Positions 6,069 to 10,238 of a DNA stretch of 10,238 bases are shown here, in pieces. Within the stretch, counting starts at the first letter, position 1; each line of letters starts with the position of its first letter. This DNA comes from Nitrososphaerota archaeon (GTDB lineage: Archaea; Thermoproteota; Nitrososphaeria; Nitrososphaerales; Gagatemarchaeaceae), in assembly GCA_005877365.1 (NCBI GenBank), contig VBPP01000143.1:1-10238 (forward strand). The letters run 5' to 3'. The position numbers were made by a program, and so were the translations under genes. The notes under the pieces were generated by a model. It had not been told where the DNA came from. It searched no databases and saw nothing but the letters and a program-made list of their open reading frames with translations.

Positions 6069-6993
6069 CCAATTACTCGCGCCGGCGGCGGTGCTGACAT
6101 TTCTCTTCGGCTGGAACAACAGCGCCTTTCTGATCGGTAACATCAGGGGTTCAGGAACGCTCACGTTCAGGGGCGCGCTCCTTACGGCTGTCGTGGGCCT
6201 TCTCGCCGGCGTCTTTGTCGAAGGCCCGAAGATGCTGAGGAGCCTGGACGGATTTCTCTCACCCGCGGCTTCCATCACCACTCTAGCGATCACGCTCGTC
6301 GCGTCTATTGTGGTTACGTTGGGTTTCACCTCCTTCAACTTGCCGGTATCCTTTACGGCGGCGATGGTCGGAGCATTCCTGGGGGCGACCTACCAATCCG
6401 GCCTCCCGATCAACCTGGGGCAGACGGAGCTCGTCATCTCCTTCTGGTTCGTCGCCCCCCTAGTGACCGGGGTGGTGACATTTCTGCTCTACAACGGCGT
6501 CGCGAGGCTGGTCTCGAGCTTCGGAATCCTGACGGTCGACTCGATCAACAGGGTGGGCGTGGTGGTGAGCTCTCTCGCGGTTTCGTATTCACTAGGAGCA
6601 AACAATATCGGCCTGATCTACGGAACCGCTTCAGGAACGTTTGCCGGGCTCGACGACTGGGCGGCGCTCGTAGGGTTGGCGCTCCTGGCGGTTCTGGGGA
6701 CGGCCTTGTTGGGGAGGGGAGGCGTCACTGGGACGGTGGGAGACAGGATGCTCGTCCTGAGCCCGCAGGGCGTTCTCACAGTCTTTGTCACCAGCGCACT
6801 CGTGATCTGGATTGGAACCCAGCTTGCCGTTCCGATCTCGATAGGGCAGTGCGTGCTGGGCGGGATGTTCGGAGCAGCGTACGCGAAGAGTGTGACTGTG
6901 GTCAACAAGAAACTTGCGATTGAAACTGTCTCCGGCTGGGTCGTCGTTCCTGTTGCCGCGTTTGTTCTCGCTTACTTCGCGAGTGCGGTGTGA
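6061..6993 (+). CDS. PiT-family inorganic phosphate permease
   Basis: The 310-residue protein is hydrophobic throughout, with about eight to ten predicted membrane segments. It has the duplicated PiT signature: GWNNSAFLIGN from G17 and LGANNIGLIYGT around G179. The first half contains SFNLPVSFTAAMVGAFLGA and the second VPISIGQCVLGGMFGAAYAK, the paired re-entrant-type regions of the family. PiT proteins import phosphate, or in some relatives sulfate, with a cation. Bacterial PitA has GAND where both repeats here have NN; I recall NN in archaeal relatives, so this does not argue against transport. The protein is shorter than bacterial PitA, lacking a long central loop. The ATG overlaps the end of the DUF47 gene, implying coupled translation and a DUF47-PiT phosphate-uptake unit. 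Confidence 0.9.
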   Translation: MVSQLLAPAAVLTFLFGWNNSAFLIGNIRGSGTLTFRGALLTAVVGLLAGVFVEGPKMLRSLDGFLSPAASITTLAITLVASIVVTLGFTSFNLPVSFTAAMVGAFLGATYQSGLPINLGQTELVISFWFVAPLVTGVVTFLLYNGVARLVSSFGILTVDSINRVGVVVSSLAVSYSLGANNIGLIYGTASGTFAGLDDWAALVGLALLAVLGTALLGRGGVTGTVGDRMLVLSPQGVLTVFVTSALVIWIGTQLAVPISIGQCVLGGMFGAAYAKSVTVVNKKLAIETVSGWVVVPVAAFVLAYFASAV

Positions 6994-7058
6994 TTCCTCC
7001 GTCTTCCTTGACCAACTAGAGGTGTACGCTCATAAGCCGACCTCCGGCGACTTATCAT

Positions 7059-7067
7059 CCTTTTATC
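7059..7067 (+). promoter_or_regulatory. TATA-like element of the methyltransferase-flavin reductase gene
   Basis: CCTTTTATC is centred about 33 bp upstream of the TTG at 7097, giving a predicted leader of only a few bases. AGGTAGG at 7088-7094 just before the TTG may act as a weak ribosome-binding site. Confidence 0.5.
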
Positions 7068-7096
7068 GCTGAGCGGCTCGTATCGATAGGTAGGCA

Positions 7097-8626
7097 TTGA
7101 ACAAGATCGAACGGGTTGATGCCGCCCTGAGAGGCGAGACTGTTGACAGGGTGCCGCTCAGTTTCTTCTATCACTTCCCAGAGCACCAACGAGCAGGGCG
7201 CGCGATGGCCCAGGCGCATCTGGATTTCTACCGTGAGGCCGATCCCGATTATCTCAAGGTGATGAACGACAACTTCTACGATCCCCCGAACTTTCAGACC
7301 TTGACCAAACCTTCCGAGTGGGCCAAGTTGCAACCCGCCCCTCTGACCTCCCGATGCTTTCAGGACCAGCTAACCGGGCTTCGAGAGATCGTAAGGGCAG
7401 TCGGAAAGGAAGTGCCCATCATCACCACAGTCTTCAATCCCTTTGAGAATGGCGACGGAATGAGCGATTGGAAGGCGACGGATCACCTGAAACTCGAACC
7501 TGAAAAAGTTAGTGAGGGACTCTCCACCGTCGCCGACAGCCTGGCCAACTTTGTGCGAGCGTGCATCGATGCCGGGGCGTCTGGCATCTTCTTCGCGGCT
7601 CACGGGGGCCAAGCCGCTAGGCACACGGAAGCAGAGTTCAGGAAGTACATCAAGCCACACGACTTGACGGTCCTGAATGCCGCAGAGGAGGCCGGTGCAG
7701 CATTCAATCTGCTTCATGTATGCGGCGAGAATCTTCGATTGCAGGAGTATGCGGATTACCCGGCCCATGCCATAAATTGGTCGCCGCAGCTTGGCAATCT
7801 CAGTCTCGCCCAGGGGCGAAGAGTCTTCAATAGAACGATTACGGGAGGAATCGACCAGAACGGCGCAATCATCCACGGTAGCCAGAAGGACGTGTCCGAG
7901 GAAGTTCTGAAGGCTATTGAAGAGATGGGCACGAGAGGTTTCATGTTGGGAGCAGGATGCGCACTGGCGCAACCCGTCCCAGCACGGAGGCTCTCGTGGG
8001 TCCGGCAGACTGTCGTGGGGCGACGGGCGCGAGGATTGAAGCAATACACGTCCAAGAAGGAAGCGGTCAAGGTCTACAGGCTGTTCTATCCACAGATTGC
8101 GGTGATAGTAGCTTCGAGAACGACACACCGCGTTGAGGCCGAGGCTTTGAACTCTGTAATCTCCGGGTCTTCCGACCCGCCACGTGTCGTGTGCGCCATG
8201 AAAAGGGAAGCACCGGTCGCAGTCATGATAAGAAAGAGCAAGAGCTTCTCGGTGAACTGGATGGATTCTAGGTTCGTGAAATCGGTCGACTTCCTTGGAT
8301 TCCAACGTGAGGGAAACCCGAGAGACAAGATAAAGGCCGCCGGCCTAACCTGGCTCCCAGGAAGCAAGACCTCAACGCCGGTGGTATCCGAAGCAGCGGC
8401 GGCGCTCGAGTGCACACTGGATCGGGTCATCCCTCTCGGGGATAATGACCTCGTAGTAGGAAACGTAGTATCGGTGAGAACGACTCGTGATTTCTCAGGA
8501 TACTGGCAGTTCAAAACGTATAAGCCCTTGATTTATTTTGGCGCCGTCCCGGGGAAGAAAGCGGGAAGGTATGTTTTGTTCCTGAGTCGGAGACGAGGTC
8601 TGGCGAGCAAGAGTCAAGGAGTCTAA
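7097..8626 (+). CDS. URO-D/MtaA-like methyltransferase domain fused in frame to a flavin reductase-like domain
   Basis: Residues 1 to about 308 are a uroporphyrinogen decarboxylase-superfamily domain. It opens with NKIERVDAALRGETVDRVPL, the usual N-terminus, and carries H207-V-C209 and C288 (GAGCALAQPVP). This H-x-C...C pattern is the zinc site of MtaA-type methylcobamide methyltransferases, so corrinoid/C1 methyl transfer is more likely than haem synthesis. Residues about 314-509 resemble FMN-binding flavin reductases: LFYPQIAVIVAS, SDPPRVVCAMKR, FSVNWMDSRFV, DKIKAAGLTW, ALECTLDRVIPLGDNDLVVG and FSGYWQFKTYKPLIYFG. Such domains bind FMN in a split barrel. A stop in frame at 7091 and the family N-terminus support the TTG start. 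The junction carries no obvious linker: a TTG at 8036 would start a normal flavin reductase (MKQYTSKKEAVKVYR). The fusion may be real or the result of one extra base (see findings). Both domains look complete. Confidence 0.85.
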   Translation: MNKIERVDAALRGETVDRVPLSFFYHFPEHQRAGRAMAQAHLDFYREADPDYLKVMNDNFYDPPNFQTLTKPSEWAKLQPAPLTSRCFQDQLTGLREIVRAVGKEVPIITTVFNPFENGDGMSDWKATDHLKLEPEKVSEGLSTVADSLANFVRACIDAGASGIFFAAHGGQAARHTEAEFRKYIKPHDLTVLNAAEEAGAAFNLLHVCGENLRLQEYADYPAHAINWSPQLGNLSLAQGRRVFNRTITGGIDQNGAIIHGSQKDVSEEVLKAIEEMGTRGFMLGAGCALAQPVPARRLSWVRQTVVGRRARGLKQYTSKKEAVKVYRLFYPQIAVIVASRTTHRVEAEALNSVISGSSDPPRVVCAMKREAPVAVMIRKSKSFSVNWMDSRFVKSVDFLGFQREGNPRDKIKAAGLTWLPGSKTSTPVVSEAAAALECTLDRVIPLGDNDLVVGNVVSVRTTRDFSGYWQFKTYKPLIYFGAVPGKKAGRYVLFLSRRRGLASKSQGV

Positions 8627-8713
8627 TCCTGGGGATTTCACATCTCCCTTCGGCGCATTCAAGTCAAGCCGGCTCGGGTTCCTACGAGAAGTCACTGGGT
8701 GCGAGACAAAGAA

Positions 8714-8759
8714 GAACCCAGAGTCTGACTGGGTTCGGGTGAGTCTCTCATAGCTCACC
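8714..8759 (-). terminator. Double hairpin and T-rich terminator of the 8748-9014 gene
   Basis: Reading the minus strand, GGTGAG/CTCACC (8754-8759 with 8738-8743) flanks the TGA stop. An 8-bp perfect stem GAACCCAG/CTGGGTTC (8729-8736 with 8714-8721, 7-nt loop) follows. The stem runs into a pyrimidine tract reading TTCTTTGTCTC on the minus strand. Confidence 0.6.
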
Positions 8760-9014
8760 GACCTCCAAACGCTCGAGATCCCTTAAGACGTTGTGGCGCC
8801 CGCTCGATTTTCCTGCTTCATAGATATCTTTCAACGGATCCTCGTCCGGAGGGAGGAACGAACAAAGAAGTTTCTCGTATTTCTTTATGTAGAGTTTGAG
8901 CGCCTCTTCGCCCTCCGCGCTCAACTCGAGCTTACCGTGCTTGGTCAGGACTATTCGCTTGAACTTCTCGACAGTTTCATCCGCAGCGACGATCTTTATC
9001 TGAGCCAATTTCAC
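8748..9014 (-). CDS. Small helical protein, possible antitoxin or DNA-binding protein
   Basis: The product is 88 residues from the GTG at 9014. IKIVAADETVEKFKRIVLTK is followed by HGKLELSAEGEEALKLYIKK. The pattern strand-(S/D)-E-T-x-E-K-F-K-x-HGKL-x-x-E-x-x-x-AL-x-LYI resembles small archaeal proteins annotated as antitoxins or ribbon-helix-helix-like regulators. I base this on pattern memory, not a search. The C-terminal half (FLPPDEDPLKDIYEAGKSSG) is polar and could bind a partner. No toxin gene lies next to it. The open frame continues upstream to 9398, but that part runs antisense to the 9180-9506 gene and reads like a shadow. Starts at 9014 (GTG) and 9008 (TTG, MAQIKIV) fit best; a weak TATA-like element is about 27 bp above the GTG. 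A terminator at its stop supports a real gene. Confidence 0.6.
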   Translation of the reverse strand: MKLAQIKIVAADETVEKFKRIVLTKHGKLELSAEGEEALKLYIKKYEKLLCSFLPPDEDPLKDIYEAGKSSGRHNVLRDLERLEVGEL

Positions 9015-9037
9015 TCCAGTACTCAAGTGAACCAGTG

Positions 9038-9047
9038 CTATTTCGGC
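9038..9047 (-). promoter_or_regulatory. Possible TATA-like element of the 8748-9014 gene
   Basis: On the minus strand it reads CCGAAATAGC, about 27 bp upstream of the GTG at 9014. The match is weak and the call depends mostly on position. Confidence 0.3.
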
Positions 9048-9165
9048 GTTGTGGAAGAGAGTGCGGGGTGGGATTCGAATATGACCACCAATATGCACTC
9101 CCCGGTCGTGATCGGAGGCGGTTCTGAAAACACGCTCGAAGGAAAGCATTGTTATCAGGGAGGCC

Positions 9166-9172
9166 GGGAGGT
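9166..9172 (+). promoter_or_regulatory. Shine-Dalgarno sequence that decides the 9180 start
   Basis: GGGAGGT ends 7 bp before the ATG at 9180. It is the best ribosome-binding site in the window and argues for starting here rather than at 8793, where the open frame begins. Confidence 0.6.
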
Positions 9173-9179
9173 CCTCAAC

Positions 9180-9506
9180 ATGACACAAACCAATGCGATC
9201 ATCTTGCGGTTCCGTGACGAGGAAGTAGGGAACTTCGAAGCGCTCTTCAGGAAGGAGGTCCTTCCCCTTTGGCGCCAATTCAAGGCTCGGGGGAAGATCA
9301 TCGCTGCCTCGCTGACGCCCGTTCAGGATGGAAACCGGAGGAGGAAAGGAGTGCGCGACTACATCCTTCATGTGGAAGTGCCGAGCATGGCAGAGCACTC
9401 GGAGTTCGACTCCAATGCGTCCTTCCTGAAGTTCCTGCCGAAGGCGCAGGCGATGCAGCCGGAAGAGCCGTTGGTCTGGCTAGGCAACACGCTGTTTCAG
9501 GTTTGA
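9180..9506 (+). CDS. Small protein, probably a dimeric alpha/beta-barrel (antibiotic monooxygenase-like) fold
   Basis: The 108-residue product begins TQTNAIILRFRDEEVGNFEA, a strand followed by a helix. It continues with a long helix (FRKEVLPLWRQFKARGK), a strand (IIAASLTPV), a strand (DYILHVEVP) and a second helix (FLKFLPKAQAMQP), ending in LVWLGNTLF. This strand-helix-strand order and the pattern (E-F-x-x-x-F-x-x-E-V-x-P-x-W) fit the ferredoxin-like dimeric alpha/beta-barrel group. Members range from haem or quinol monooxygenases to stress proteins of unknown role. No catalytic motif lets me choose. The open frame reaches back to 8793, but its first 130 codons lie antisense to the 8748-9014 gene, and the Shine-Dalgarno site supports ATG 9180. 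The gene is soluble, stands alone, and is divergent from its left neighbour. Confidence 0.65.
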   Translation: MTQTNAIILRFRDEEVGNFEALFRKEVLPLWRQFKARGKIIAASLTPVQDGNRRRKGVRDYILHVEVPSMAEHSEFDSNASFLKFLPKAQAMQPEEPLVWLGNTLFQV

Positions 9507-9598
9507 CCGGCCTCCGAAGGTTGGGGCGAGTAGGAGGAGGGGTGGGAGCTACTTGCTGCTTGGCATTTCAGCTGAGCATGAAAAGAAGTGGAGGCCGG
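9507..9598. repeat. 9-bp perfect inverted repeat flanking the convergent intergenic region
   Basis: CCGGCCTCC (9507-9515), which starts right after the TGA of the left gene, is the exact reverse complement of GGAGGCCGG (9590-9598), with 74 nt between. The right arm overlaps the left arm of the next hairpin (9595-9601), so the two pairings would exclude each other. Confidence 0.6.
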
Positions 9599-9648
9599 GA
9601 GATTTTGCTCCCGGTCGTCCCTGGGAGGAACTTCCTCAGCCAGGGACG
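9595..9648 (-). terminator. Tandem hairpins at the end of the surface-protein gene
   Basis: CCGGGAG (9595-9601) and CTCCCGG (9608-9614) form a perfect 7-bp stem with a 6-nt loop. CGTCCCTGG-GAGGAA (9616-9630) and TTCCTC-(AG)-CCAGGGACG (9632-9648) form a second stem of 9 plus 6 bp with a 2-nt bulge. The minus-strand stop (9636-9638) lies within the second stem. No long T run follows on either strand, so a role in termination or 3'-end stability is inference. Confidence 0.5.
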
Positions 9649-10238
9649 GGCTTTCTTGCCCTGACCGCTATGACGACACTTATCGAAGCTATTGCCACGG
9701 CTGCCACAGTCGCGCCCGAGAGTAAGGTGCTGGTAGACTGAGCTGTGTCCGTACTACCGCTTGGGGATGACGGGATTGTCAGCACGGGTGGCGTGTACTG
9801 TTGAGGCACTCCGGTCTGAGCTGCTGGGCCGTACTGATACTGGGAGTACTGCTGAGCTGGGATTCCTCCCTCTGCACTGGCTATCGTTCCCATTGTCTTT
9901 GACGTCGCACCCACAGCACCCATGGTCTGCACTCCGTACGGAGTCGCCCAGTAGTTCGGCTGCTGGGCGTGCAGCGTGATTGAGGCGCCCGTCTTGGGTG
10001 GCATTATCAATGCGGAACCGGCTAAACCCACGTATGTTGGTTGCCAGTAGACTGTGACATTCACCTTCTCTCCGCCCACCGTAGTCTGAACCGTGGTCTG
10101 ATGACTGGGCAGATTTACGGGGAGCCACGCCCATGCGCTCACTTCGACCGGAACGCTCGGGACGACGAGGTCGACCTTACCTGTCTTGTCCGTCTGCCCC
10201 CAGAGTACCAGTCTGTTGTTGGAGTTCCCCCACCAGTA
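9636..10238 (-). CDS. Extracellular surface protein, C-terminal part with membrane anchor (5' truncated by window)
   Basis: The minus-strand frame is open to the window edge, giving 200 visible residues; the N-terminus and any signal peptide lie beyond 10238. The first ~90 residues (LVLWGQTDKTGKVDLVVP, VNVTVYWQPTYVGLAGSALI) are strand-rich and resemble immunoglobulin-like or carboxypeptidase-regulatory-like beta domains of secreted proteins. Next comes a low-complexity linker rich in Gln, Tyr, Pro, Ser and Thr (PAQQYSQYQYGPAAQTGVPQ, then SSPSGSTDTAQSTS). It ends with one hydrophobic helix of about 20 residues and a short basic tail, VRARKPVPG. This is the usual plan of archaeal S-layer-associated or other cell-surface proteins anchored by a C-terminal helix, with the Ser/Thr stretch a likely glycosylation zone. 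I cannot name the domain family or substrate. The internal GTG at 10142 is not the true start, because coding continues upstream. Confidence 0.75.
   Translation of the reverse strand, partial: YWWGNSNNRLVLWGQTDKTGKVDLVVPSVPVEVSAWAWLPVNLPSHQTTVQTTVGGEKVNVTVYWQPTYVGLAGSALIMPPKTGASITLHAQQPNYWATPYGVQTMGAVGATSKTMGTIASAEGGIPAQQYSQYQYGPAAQTGVPQQYTPPVLTIPSSPSGSTDTAQSTSTLLSGATVAAVAIASISVVIAVRARKPVPG

Noticed and set aside
7081..7088. Palindrome TATCGATA just before the TTG start, considered as an operator
   Set aside because: It is an 8-bp palindrome with no second copy that I saw, and such sites are common by chance.
7343..7414. GTGATGA (C-box-like) sequences with nearby CTGA, considered as C/D box sRNAs, including one on the minus strand at 7408-7414
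   Set aside because: They lie inside a coding gene, spacing is not typical and no D'/C' pair is present; short motifs like these occur by chance.
7097..9506. More CGN arginine codons than the AGG-rich Get3-like and cstA genes, suggesting recent gene transfer
   Set aside because: The FAH gene also mixes CGN and AGG, so the shift is within the window's own range; a proper codon-usage test is needed before claiming transfer.
9540..9600. Possible C/D box RNA in the convergent intergenic region (CTGA at 9572 followed by ATGAAAA)
   Set aside because: No C box at the expected distance upstream and no closing D box.

Overview
The window looks archaeal and GC-rich. Most genes have an AT-rich TATA-like element about 25-33 bp upstream of the start codon, so transcripts would be leaderless or nearly so. 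Several genes end at T-rich terminators, and the protein families are ones found in archaea: a Get3/ArsA-type ATPase, a DUF47 PhoU-like protein beside a PiT permease, CstA, and a C-terminally anchored surface protein. A non-halophilic archaeon of the Thermoproteota/Thaumarchaeota or Thermoplasmata type is my best guess, but no marker gene fixes the lineage.

Layout. 1-820 (+): C-terminal 272 residues of a Get3/ArsA-like ATPase cut by the window edge. 891-2753 (+): a CstA-type carbon-starvation transporter whose reading frame is interrupted by one in-frame TGA at 2451-2453; a strong hairpin and T tract follow the distal stop. 2808-3458 (+): an unrecognised protein with one N-terminal membrane helix. 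3455-3850 (-): a thioredoxin-fold protein with a CEHC motif, convergent with the previous gene and sharing a CTAG stop overlap. 3921-5356 (+): a two-gene unit, fumarylacetoacetate-hydrolase family enzyme then DUF1684 protein, joined by an ATGA overlap. 5391-6993 (+): a two-gene phosphate unit, DUF47 then PiT permease, overlapping by 8 bp. 7097-8626 (+): one long frame joining an MtaA/URO-D-like methyltransferase domain to a flavin-reductase-like domain. 8748-9014 (-) and 9180-9506 (+): a divergent pair of small genes, a possible antitoxin/DNA-binding protein and a possible dimeric alpha/beta-barrel protein. 9636-10238 (-): the C-terminal part of a large extracellular protein.

How the genes fit together. 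The clear functional unit is phosphate uptake (DUF47 + PiT). CstA (pyruvate or peptide uptake) and the FAH enzyme (breakdown of acylpyruvate-like acids) both point to use of organic carbon, but they are separate transcription units. The methyltransferase-flavin reductase frame suggests either a corrinoid/C1 enzyme with its own redox domain or two coupled genes.

The points most worth a second look are: the in-frame TGA in cstA; the methyltransferase-flavin reductase fusion, which one fewer G in a GGGG run would turn into two genes overlapping at TTGA; and the recurrent inverted repeats at stop codons, with a dense nest of them at 9507-9648. I found no CRISPR array, tRNA, rRNA, transposase or clear defence system.
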